22,927 bases of DNA from Apostichopus parvimensis (lineage: Eukaryota > Echinodermata > Holothuroidea > Aspidochirotida > Stichopodidae), in contig KN888316.1 in the NCBI GenBank assembly GCA_000934455.1, positions 3,317 through 26,243 of the forward strand, given 5' to 3'. Within the stretch, counting starts at the first letter, position 1. Each line of letters opens with the position of its first letter. Shown one piece after another: positions 1 to 9,189 of this stretch. The notes under the pieces were generated by a model. The model worked only from the letters and a program-made list of their open reading frames with translations. It was not told the origin of the DNA and ran no database searches. The translations under genes were made by a program, and so were the position numbers.

Positions 1-769
1 AACATTCGCAAGATATTGAGACTCTTATCAAATTCAAACTGACATATTAATTCAAGTGGCGTGGTATCACCTTTGCATTGTTTTCACTGCTTCTTGCATT
101 ACATAAGTTTAATCTCAGAGATACTTATTTTTATCGTAAAAACTCAATGTATAATTGTCACGGGATTCGCAAGTCATAAAATACGTCCATGGAAAGGAAG
201 GAGTATAGGGTGGGAGTGGGAGTAGTTAGGGGGCAAGCACGTATAGTTTTAAGGGCTTCAGCCCTCCTCTATCTAGAATAAAATCAAGAAAGGGCTCAGC
301 CCCATCCCCTCTGACAGATATAACAAAAGGTTCCTTTTACACAGGTATAAATGAATAACATGTATGTACAGAACAACCGAAACAGTTGAAAAATATTCAA
401 AATTGTTCCAAAAGTTAGCTAATTATAGCACCATTCTGCAACCTTCATTTTACGGAGGTTTCTCAAAGGGAAAGGGGTCCCCTCCCGCAGCAAGTTTCCA
501 TAATAAAGATAGTGGTTGCGCCAGTGGGAGTTGAGAGATATTCGTCTAATGACGAATCACGGCCCTAGTTTATTAACTTGCTCCTATAGAATGAAATCCC
601 TGCAATACAGACGGTGCCACGTGGTATATATGCAAATGATACTTTTAAGTTATATAAGAAGGAAAGCAGTGCATTCAGTTGGCAAATTCACTGATTAACA
701 TCGTTAATGATATTTAAATGTGGACTACTTGTATAAACACATAAGAAATTAGATAATTAATCCGCTTAC
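1..769. other. Left-edge non-coding stretch (putative intron of the SLC10-like gene)
   Basis: No convincing exon is visible here on either strand. Stop codons are frequent in every minus-strand frame, so the next exon of the SLC10-like gene was not located. If that gene is intact, this stretch is the first part of its intron, starting at the donor GTAAGC read leftward from 769. Short GC-rich patches around 240-310 (repeated AGGGCT/AGCCC words) and 470-490 may be old repeat remnants, but no terminal repeats or target duplications could be assigned. Confidence 0.4.
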
Positions 770-1107
770 CACAGGCTTACGTCACCACCTGCCCAGAACG
801 TCAGTACGCATGAGTAGCCTGCGATTGGTGCAGAAGTTGTGGCTAGTATTGACAAAGCGTCCAAGGGTTCCAGGTGAAATACGTTACCAATAAGGTAACC
901 GACGAAAGGTAGAAGAACTGTTTGTAAGCAGAGTCCCAGGCAAACACCCTTCGCAAGCTCGGCTCTCTGTTTCAATACTTGTAAGCTGTACCCTACACCA
1001 AACAGAGCTATCGTTTCCGCCACTATACTCACAATCTGTGTTATAAACTCGAGATCTACCAGAGTAAGATCAGAACCAGTCCTTTCTTGCTCATGCTCTG
1101 ACGTCAT
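770..1107 (-). CDS. SLC10 family (bile acid/sodium symporter-like) protein, single 5' exon, partial
   Basis: This exon gives 112 residues plus two bases and then a good donor (GTAAGC from 769). Three hydrophobic segments are visible at about residues 21-42, 53-76 and 82-105. From residue 36 to the end the protein aligns by eye with the second to fourth membrane segments of SLC10A1/SLC10A2: FGVGYSL matches the FSMGC region, then come the LPFVGYLIG and PLDAL blocks, and finally TFWAGGDVSL, matching the AYWVDGDMDLS region. SLC10 proteins are plasma-membrane or intracellular transporters, many of them sodium-coupled. The ATG at 1107 is preceded in frame by a stop near 1147, with no clear acceptor between them, so it is taken as the true start. 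The N-terminus is short for the family. The segment equal to PGGTxSN reads PIAGYSC, so a conserved sodium-site Asn is missing. It could be a divergent paralogue or a gene fragment, because no further exon was found. Confidence 0.6.
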
Positions 1108-1117
1108 TTTGACGTCA
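1099..1117. promoter_or_regulatory. Two consensus CRE sites (TGACGTCA) 11 bp apart
   Basis: Perfect palindromic TGACGTCA octamers lie at 1099-1106 and 1110-1117, one helical turn apart. This is the classical binding site of CREB/ATF bZIP dimers. The first overlaps the putative ATG of the SLC10-like exon (minus-strand ATG at 1107-1105) and the second is just upstream of it. The spacing and exact match make chance unlikely in AT-rich DNA. A regulatory role is inferred. Confidence 0.5.
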
Positions 1118-2539
1118 CTCTGGTACCTTGAAATGCCCCCAGAAAGTTAATTGTTAATATATGAAGCCTCACCGGTGGAGAGTCACATGATAATGTTAAA
1201 AAGTCCGTCTCATTTCTAAAAAAGAAAAGAATAAAAAATAGATAGAGAGCTAAATAATAATAAATAATAATTTTAAAAATATTAATAATGTAGTCAACAT
1301 TTTTTAGGTTGTATTTATATTTTGATGTCACATTCTTTTCTGGCAACACCATGTGGTACATAGAGAAAATAGGAAAACTGTGAAAATATACAAGCCTAAT
1401 TTTTCTATTCTGTAGAACTTGCGCTAAACACTGTCACTAAAATGACAAAGAGAATATTTTCATGTATTAGACCAAACTTTGCAAGGGACCATTTGAATGA
1501 ACACGCAATATTCTATCCTCAGAAAATTATAACTGTGGAAACATTTGAAAATTGATATGTCATCTTTTGCTATACGAACGTGGTCACTTGCATGCATGCA
1601 GTGAAGTACACAGGGTTTCAAATGTGGGGGATGGGGGGGGGGGGACTTCAAGATTCCCCGACTGAATTTGGTAGGGGAATGAACCTTTATGGGGAAGCTG
1701 TAGGTGGATGAATTTATTTTCGAATGGGAGGTGGCTGTGGGGTCGTTGTGTACGGATTGCTTATAGGGGGACATGTGGGTCCTCCCACAGAAATGTTTAG
1801 ATGTCAAATTATCCATTGTGATGCATATTTAAACTACAAAATAGGTCTATAATTAGGACTAAATGCAATGTTCTATTAATAAAATACTTTAATTTTTTTA
1901 AGAACCTAAGACTGAGCCCCACACACACACTACCTACCCTCTGCCCTGTTCGGCACTTGAATAAGTGTAGATTTTCTCATAACAAATAATTATAAACAAC
2001 CCCAGTGTTCACTGTAGACACAGAGCTTTGGGGAATATTATTCCTTATAACCTTACACAATATCTTAATGTTATGATTCTCACTCAAAGTTAACGTTTAG
2101 AGACGAACGTCTCAGATCACCGTGTCGCAAAACGGGTACTAATGGATCTCTTCGAGGATAACTTTATGCTGAACTGCTGAAGGGATTTGGACCGGTTTGA
2201 TTTTGATGATAGTGAATTTTTAGGCGCTTATTTGTGTATACCAACGGTTATACATACAGCGTCGAATAAACGACATCTGAATCCTCAATTGGGCACCAAA
2301 AATAAAGACTTTTACCCATGCAGAGGTCGAGTTGCACGGGTGGGAGGAATCAGATAGTTGGTTCCGTTACCCACCCACCCCTCATACCTTTCTTGTATAC
2401 GGACCGCCTCAGAAGTTACATGGAAACAACATTGGAAGGTTTCCGACGACGACGAAGCTTAGTGTCATGCATGGAATTTACATACAACTGTATAGAGTAA
2501 CGACACCTAAATGTCACGACCGTATTAGCGGGAATTCTT
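1118..2539. other. Intergenic/upstream region, no gene seen
   Basis: No open frame here resembles a known protein, and the longest frames are low-complexity or have no domain character. The stretch contains an AT-rich patch (1205-1320), a 12-G run at 1633-1644 and a short AC repeat at 1921-1930. The part next to 1118 would be the promoter side of the SLC10-like exon. Confidence 0.4.
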
Positions 2540-2547
2540 TATTAACC

Positions 2548-2800
2548 CAGGCGCAGATCCACTTTCAAAAGCAGATATACTAGCAACACTTTGCGTTTAG
2601 GCCAACTTATAGACCTACTGTTAGGTCCAAATATGCCTCAGAATGCATCATTAATAATGCAAAAGTTTAATTATGGGGGGGGGGGGTGGGGGTGGAATGA
2701 TCCTTTGACCTCCCTCTGAATGGAAGTCAATGGATTCAATGAACTCAGGGAAACACATCCTCCTTTTTAAGCAAGAAAAGTCTTGGATCCGCCGCCTCTG
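2548..2800. mobile_element. Candidate hAT-like MITE, 253 bp
   Basis: The left end CAGGCGCAGATCCA and the reverse complement of the right end, CAGAGGCGGATCCA, match at 11 of 14 bases and both begin with CAG, as hAT termini do. A run of 12 G (2675-2686) lies inside. The flanking 8-mers (TATTAACC left, TAAACCGT right) do not match, so the insertion is either old or wrongly bounded. There is no coding capacity. Confidence 0.4.
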
Positions 2801-3919
2801 TAAACCGTTTTAATAAGGAACATCTGTGACTTCCCGAAACACGAACATTAAATGATGGATGATATACCTTCTTCTAACCTTTAAATCAGCAAAGCAATAA
2901 GATTAATACATCAATCATAATAATCACAAATATTAAAAACCTACCTTCGGTGTTCGTCGTGATTATCATCGAATGAACTGTTTTATTTTTAATTCGATCT
3001 TGCGATTGATCTCGTCGTGTGTTATAACTATAAGTCTGTTATTTTTTGAGTCTTGTTAGATGATATCAATTGGCCTAGCTCAGAAGCAGACAATCCTTCC
3101 TTCCTTGTGGACTGCTGTGTCCGCAAATACGAATATTTGCACAAAAAAGGAAGGGTTGTGTGGAGACTAAATATCTATACAAAGACTCTTTTGTTCTTAA
3201 TTATACTGACATAGCCTCTATCTCACACACGAGTTTTTTTCCTCTTTCTCTTTTATCACACCCTCTCCATCCACCTCCGCCTCCCTCTCTCCACCTCTCT
3301 CTCTCTCTGCCTGTGTGGAGTTTAGGGCCAAGCCTCTTTTGAATTTCACTGCGACTCCATCTTGAGTAAAGATGTTCGTACAAGAATCTTCAAATATAGG
3401 TTAAAGTCTTTTTTTAAAGTAACATTTAAAGAGGTTTGCCTTTTGCGAAAATTACGCAGATGCTGAAGTTTTAACTCTCGTCCGTAGGATTGAGTCGTTT
3501 AGTGTTGGTCCCGGGTCTCGACAGGAATTTCGTGTCACACCTATATACGCGTCTGTCTCGATTATTTTTTCTGAACACTCTTCGAAAAAAAATAAGGTTC
3601 GGTTTAAGTCGATGTGGGTTAATAGATTTGGCGTCAATCAAGCTTCTGCTGGATTACTTATAACCATTGAAATTCACTAAAAGACATATATATACATCAT
3701 TAATCACTTCATGTTAAACATTTAATAATGTTTTATTCGCCATTAATAATAACGTCATTAATACATTTCGCAATCAATGTACATATTCACAATCAGTCTG
3801 ATATGAAACTACAATACTGAACCAAAAAGTGTTATGTTCATCAGGAAAAATGTGCTCGGACATTTGATAACTGTCAAACACTCTTGAGTTATAAAATCAG
3901 GCTTAATTGGAGTCCCTTT
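2801..3919. other. Intergenic region, no gene seen
   Basis: No exon with family resemblance was found. A pyrimidine-rich CT microsatellite occupies about 3234-3318 and accounts for the low-complexity open frames on both strands there. The remainder is AT-rich unique-looking sequence. Confidence 0.4.
3234..3318. repeat. CT-rich low-complexity tract
   Basis: About 85 bp composed almost wholly of C and T, ending in an uninterrupted CT dinucleotide run. It produces spurious Pro/Ser/Leu-rich frames on the plus strand and Arg/Glu/Gly-rich frames on the minus strand. Confidence 0.8.
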
Positions 3920-3927
3920 CTCTACAG

Positions 3928-4249
3928 CAGGGGTTCCCTAACTGGGGTGCATGAACCCCCAGTGGGTGTGTGAGTCCATCCCCAGGGGTTCGCGAGACGT
4001 TTCTGAAAGTCAAAACTAGAGTCCTTTTTGTTGAACTAAAATCTGATATATTATTTAATTTAGTAATGTACAAAAGTCGTACCTATCGACAAACTCTACA
4101 ATATTACACTATATATGAACTTGATCTTTTACGAAGCACTCTTATGCGTAGTATAATAATGACTCAGATCGTGTCTCGAAAAGTTGGGGATTCGTGGACA
4201 ACTCTGACATCCACAGGGGTTCATGGGGAATAAAGTTAGGGAAACCCTG
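3928..4249. mobile_element. Non-autonomous hAT transposon (MITE), 322 bp, with 8-bp target duplication
   Basis: The left terminus CAGGGGTTCCCTAACT and the reverse complement of the right terminus CAGGGTTTCCCTAACT match at 15 of 16 bases. The inverted similarity continues inward, since both ends carry ATGAACCCC about 25-30 bp in. The element is flanked by a perfect 8-bp duplication, CTCTACAG, at 3920-3927 and 4250-4257. CAG termini with an 8-bp duplication define the hAT superfamily. The interior is too short for a transposase, and the 87-codon open frame inside (3970-4233) has no recognisable domain. It would need a transposase supplied from elsewhere. Confidence 0.9.
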
Positions 4250-4257
4250 CTCTACAG

Positions 4258-5599
4258 CAAAATTCTCACCTATAGATTGCACAATGGTATCTGACATTAA
4301 TTTTAATGTTTTCTTTAAGTCATCGTCGGGATGTTACAACACTAACTGAGCATGAAGATACATTTTAAGGGTTTCCATTCATTTCCTTTTTTGCGCTTTT
4401 TTGCATTGCACGCAAGTGTATTTCCACGCTGGTTTTTGTCAACATAAATTCTCTTTACATATATACAGATTAAACTCTGGGGGAGGGGGGGGGGGAATCC
4501 CAGTAACGTTAGGGGTCCCGAGCATTACAAATACGGTACTCACAGCACATTACTCTTCACTCAAATTAATCTCATGTTAAGAGAAATAAAAACCTGGCCC
4601 CCAGCGAAAAGTTGCTCGACTTTCTCGAATTAGAAGTGGGCAGAATTTACTTCTTTGTGAGGGAGCTTTGGATTTTGTGTCAGGTATGAATCATTTTGAC
4701 AATTTGTGGGCTTTTTAGAAAAATCTAAACAGACTTTTGACTGGAAATTCGACAATTTTCGTCGGCACCTCCACCCGCTTACAAATGAGAGAAAAACACT
4801 ATGACGAAATCGAAAGATGTCCTTCTCTTCTATTTTTGACACTTTAATGAAGACTGCAATACAGGAAACTCAATTGATGACTTCTTGACAATGTTTATTC
4901 ATATCGGGTCTGATCCGACCCGGATGATTGGCTGAGAATTAACTGTGACGATATAACTATCATATAACTATAGACCAACAAAATCCATATCCAGTCATCG
5001 TTGGGAATTATACCGTCTAAAAACTCAATTGGTCATAAAATTGCGTCAACGCGAATTTATGTATATAGCCTACCACATTGAAAGCAGACGTATAATAAGG
5101 CCTAGCTTATGCATACTTTGTACACAAAATTCATTGCGGAGTCACTTTTGATAATCACTCTTGACGGCTAATTGCACCGTATCTGTTATCAGAGGAGATA
5201 ACTTTGAAACGTTCGTTAAAGCGGAACATTACAATACCAGGTGTTTCTGTATAACGATTCTCGTGGTAGCCTAGGCCTTGTATCTTGTTTTGTGTCGTGG
5301 GCTGTTTTACGTTCGTAGGAAATTAATCATATCATATCAATACAAGCATTTTGTTCACGCAGCAGGCTTCGTGGTACAATAAGATATGCGTCTATAGTGT
5401 ATAGAAAAATGTCAATCTTTCTCCGGGACTGAAGATTTGAGCAATCCTCTACGCTCATCAAATGTTTTTAGGGTTTCTTTATGTATTACAGTTAAATTAT
5501 TTCCTCTAATAATTGGATTTCTTAGCATAAGATTTACATGTTTCTGTCTCTGTTAAAAGTTAATCAGACCGTTACAGCATTACTATACCGCATAGTACA
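4258..5599. other. Intergenic region, no gene seen
   Basis: No supported gene. An 11-G run lies at 4485-4495. A perfect 6-bp inverted repeat CGGGTC/GACCCG sits near 4905-4922. Open frames here, including a 70-codon one at 4630-4842 on the minus strand, have no recognisable family and no splice context that supports them. Confidence 0.4.
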
Positions 5600-5607
5600 A
5601 TTAAAGG

Positions 5608-5924
5608 CAGGCGCGTAGCCAGGAATTTGCCAAGGGAGGGGCGAAACTGTTGGCAAATTATCAGAGCCGTAGATTTGGCATTGCAAACTATCTAAGCGTA
5701 GCGCCACCATGAGTTGGCGCGAAGCGTACCAGAAAATTTTGGCTGAAAATGCCTCCCAGATCGCTGGAAATGGCAACTTCCCAGGCCTTGTAAGTTGCAT
5801 CTTAGCATTTTCTCTTTTGAAATTACTAGTGATATCATAAAAGCATTAAAATTGTTTTAAAAAAATGCTCAAGTGGGGGGGGGGCGGCTGCCCCCTTCGC
5901 CCCCTCCCCTTGGCTACGCGCCTG
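5608..5924. mobile_element. Non-autonomous hAT transposon (MITE), 317 bp, with 8-bp target duplication
   Basis: The two ends, CAGGCGCGTAGCCA and its inverted copy TGGCTACGCGCCTG, match perfectly over 14 bp. G-rich subterminal blocks then follow on both sides (GGGAGGGGCGAA inverted against a long G/C-rich block). The flanks are a perfect 8-bp duplication, ATTAAAGG, at 5600-5607 and 5925-5932. A 10-G run (5875-5884) lies in the right subterminal block. There is no transposase. The ends and duplication length place it in hAT. Confidence 0.9.
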
Positions 5925-6142
5925 ATTAAAGGGCCGTTAACGCGCTGCTGTTAAATTCGGTTCATTACACGCTTCCAAACGTTTACGCTCTCAAGATCAT
6001 ATAGCCACAATTTATCCTTATTTATATTTATATTATGTCACAATTTATCCTAGCACTTTTGAGGAATGACATACTAAGTATAGACCCTGGGAAACTACCT
6101 ATCAAAACGTGAGAATGCCTGACATTTAATTTTGGCGATTGC

Positions 6143-6402
6143 ATGGAAACGTTAAGGTGCCGTCAAAAATGATAAGATCTTTTTGTAAATTTAGTAGCAA
6201 TTTACAACAAAATGATTAAAGTTGATCCCTTAATTAAACCCGTCGATTCAACAGTTTGCACCAAAAAAAAAACAAAAAACATTATTTACGCTAGCATAAG
6301 AATGTCATCAATTTCAGAATTTTGCGGCAATTTAATTGGTAAATTGCAAGAAAAATTACAAACAAAGGTCTTAACATTTTGATGGCACCTTAAAGTTTCC
6401 AT
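6143..6402. mobile_element. Fold-back (long inverted repeat) element, about 260 bp
   Basis: The left arm begins ATGGAAACGTTAAGGTGCC, and the reverse complement of the right end reads ATGGAAACTTTAAGGTGCC. The similarity continues with small gaps for roughly 70 bp per arm (left about 6143-6215, right about 6325-6402), with shared blocks TCAAAA, TAAGA, TTGTAA and GCAATTTAC. A spacer of about 100 bp lies between the arms. A transcript would form a long imperfect hairpin. No clean target duplication could be read, so the superfamily is open. Confidence 0.7.
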
Positions 6403-6741
6403 ACGAATACGTGACGTTTGCATATAATGTAAGAACGATGGCGAGTAACAGAGCACGTCATTGCTTATACAATCAATGTCATCTATAAACTATATCTTAC
6501 ATGATACATTAATGTTAAACATTGGAATGTAGGCCCATAATTTATTTTTGTATTTTGTTAGACCGTAGCGTCATTATTACAACAAACTATACACACTTGT
6601 TTCGTTCTATCGCTTCACAAAGTTTTATTTCCACATATAGTCACAGTAATGTTAGTTTTATAGATGTCTGGAACTAAGAAGCGTATCGGTACATTATCGA
6701 TCCAATAAATTCTTCTCAATTTGGAATGAGTGCTGATCAAG

Positions 6742-7087
6742 CAGTGGCGTCGCCAGACATGTGAAAATGTGGGAGGGGCTGTAAAATTAGAGCTACATTC
6801 GTGGGGGGGGGGGGAGGGGCGGAACACTTAGCCATGTCTGCGTGAGCTCGGGTGGCCGACATAGGGCCCCTGGTGGGGTTGAAGTGGGAAGCCCCTAAAG
6901 CTCGTTTCCAGAATAAATATCAGCTTCAAATCAGCAAAACTTTGGAGCTTGACGTAAATAAATATAGTCAGTAGAGGTTACAAAATTGTGTATTTTCTTG
7001 CCAAATTTCATTCGGGAGGGAGGTACACCGAACAAAGGTGGGCAACCCCCCCCCCCCCACCCCTTCTCCACGTTGGCGACGCTACTG
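6742..7087. mobile_element. hAT-like MITE, 346 bp, decayed target duplication
   Basis: The left end CAGTGGCGTCGCCA and the inverted right end CAGTAGCGTCGCCA match at 13 of 14 bases. The flanking 8-mers TGATCAAG and ATATCCAG agree at only five of eight positions, which fits an old insertion. G-rich subterminal blocks are expanded into a 12-G run at 6803-6814 and a 13-C run at 7046-7058. The terminus resembles that of the 5608-5924 element (CAGNGGCGTMGCCA pattern), which suggests related families. Confidence 0.75.
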
Positions 7088-7544
7088 ATATCCAGTATCG
7101 ATGATCTTGGCAATATTCGATATCAACACATACATGAATGACTATGACTTTGGATATACTGTTATCTTGAGAGGGTTATAAACCGGTATAGGGGCCGTCG
7201 TCATTCCTCTGTATGGAAGAGAACTTTGTTAACTTTTTGAATTGGGAATAAACGATGCCTACATGTAAAATGGTGGCACTTAGAAAGGCTTTTGTCACCC
7301 AAAATTTTCGGAGAAATATGCATTTTTTTGTGTGTAACATCAATAAATTGAATAGTAGGTGATAATTCATTCTTTCCCGTGGCATGAAAATGTTCGCTGC
7401 TCGCCCCAATGAAAAGAAATATAGGCTAATTTGAGGTTCAAATGATGCTGTTAAGGAGGTTTTATACTCCATTATGCTAAATGCTGAAGAAATGATGGTT
7501 GCTAAGTCAAAATTTGATGCAATTTTTTTCAGTATACTTGACAA

Positions 7545-7641
7545 TTACAATGCGGGTTTTTTGGACGCTTGCGCGGGTCAGCGGGTTTGGGTGTTAGAAT
7601 GCGGGTCCAACCCGCGAAATGCGGGTCAGTTGGGAGCTCTG
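7545..7641 (-). mobile_element. Isolated hAT-like terminus with repeated GCGGGT words
   Basis: Read on the minus strand from 7641, the sequence starts CAGAGCTCCCAACTGACCCG and then carries several more ACCCGC words, one of them as the inverted pair GCGGGTCCAACCCGC. A CAG-ended terminus followed by clustered hexamers is typical of hAT subterminal repeats that bind transposase. No partner terminus was found to the left. The 122-codon minus-strand frame at 7176-7544 next to it has no clear transposase motif. It is probably a truncated copy. Confidence 0.4.
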
Positions 7642-9189
7642 TCTCTGTAGTATGATGTTGTCATTCCTATAGTAAAGACGCCTTATCAGTTTGCTCAAGG
7701 GACGTGCATGGTCACGCTGAGTACTGATGTGATATAGCCATACTCGGCATATAGTCATGGAGTTAGTAGCACATTGTTGACGTGCTCCTGTGACACGTAT
7801 ACATCAAGTGTCATGTCAACCAACTCGTCACCGTGAGTATGTACAGTAAGGAGGTCACAATTACACCCAAGGATTTTAACAATTCGAACATTCAATATTA
7901 AAATCCATGATTTAAACACTGGTTCTTTCAGTTGTAGTCATACATCCACTAAGTATCCCACATCTTTTCCAGTGGTACGGAATTATCCGAAAATCACACA
8001 GAAATGGGCCTAGAACATGGATGTACGGACATGTTAAAATATCTCACGGAAAGCATGAAAATACGGGACAAATCGAAAACACAGACTTTATACAAAATTC
8101 TGATATTTATTTTGTATACAAAACAATAACCCTTGACCCTTTGTCCGTCAGTCATACACAGGCCAATCATGTCTCGATTCTAAATTAGCTGACAGATGCT
8201 AGATCAACCATGGGCCTCCCGCCATGAGTGACAACTCTGAAAATTTGTAAGGGGGTGGGTGGTGTAGACCCCTATGGAAAAGCGCCTAACAAACACAGGA
8301 CACATCAACATGTTTTGAAATAAAGTCCTCTTTGATGTGAGCGTGGGGGGAGAGGGGGGGAAGGGCAAGGGTCAGGTGGGAGGAAATTGAAGTTGCTTGA
8401 AATGCTTCCTCGTAAAGTTCAGTATGTTATATTAAAGGGACAGATTGCCCACTTCTCTTTGGAAGGAGTGGGTTGCTACAATTTGCCACATCCACTTATA
8501 CCATATTTTATAGGGTCCTTGATGGGGACTTGAATGTCCCTCCTGATCCTTTTTTTCTACTAAACTAAACTATACCACATCTCTCATGGTAACCATATTT
8601 CAGCTGATATTACTAAACAAGTTGCAGAAGCTTTTCATAAAGTAGGCAAGAATCGGATATTTGCATGTAGCCTGCTTTCATGAATGGGACAGATTGTGCT
8701 ATGCCCACCCTCATTATTTTCTGTGTGTAGATTATACCATCAATACCGTGGAGAAAAGTAAAGAGGATTGTCATTTCATTTCAATATCTACTCAGAAAAA
8801 AGTGTTGTTAGTGTCATTATAAAAAAAACTAAACACAGATGGCAACGACATTATTAATCATTAGAAATTATACTGGAGTTAACTATATGCATGTGATGGT
8901 AGCCTGATAACCTTAGAGAAGGATTGCATCAAAGCATCCTCCCTTTTTAATTTTTACCAACATTTCTAAAAGGATAAAGACCCCCCCCCAACCCTCCATT
9001 TAGAACCTTCCCTGGAGACGGGCATACCCTTTTAGCCCTTCAAAAATGGTGGTTGTGATTCTGCAATTCAGTATGTAGCTTTAACTATTTAAATTTTCCA
9101 ATCATGATGAAATTTATAATTCATTGTACTTCATTATTGTTGGTATAAAGTGTGTACTGTTCAGGTAATGATCACCTGCATGAACCATT
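7642..9189. other. Intergenic region including the probable DCPS 3' UTR
   Basis: No gene was seen. The right part lies downstream of the DCPS stop codon and should contain its 3' untranslated region. Possible minus-strand polyadenylation hexamers are ATTAAA (complement of 8946-8951, about 240 bp past the stop) and AATAAA (near 8105-8111). G- or C-rich runs occur around 8345-8358 and 8981-8989. Confidence 0.4.
8946..8951 (-). terminator. Candidate polyadenylation signal for DCPS (ATTAAA)
   Basis: The plus strand reads TTTAAT, giving ATTAAA on the coding strand about 240 bp after the TAG at 9192-9190. It is the nearest variant of the canonical hexamer downstream of the gene. AATAAA near 8105 is the alternative. 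The call rests on the hexamer and its position only. Confidence 0.25.

Noticed and set aside
1460-1816. 118-codon minus-strand frame
   Set aside because: Pro/Ser/His-rich frame created by G-rich plus-strand DNA. It has no domain, no splice support and no start context.
4630-4842. 70-codon minus-strand frame with basic and Cys residues
   Set aside because: No recognised family, and its length is within what random sequence of this size gives.
7176-7544. 122-codon minus-strand frame, considered as a hAT transposase fragment
   Set aside because: No recognisable transposase motif or dimerisation domain. Its position next to a hAT-like end is only suggestive.
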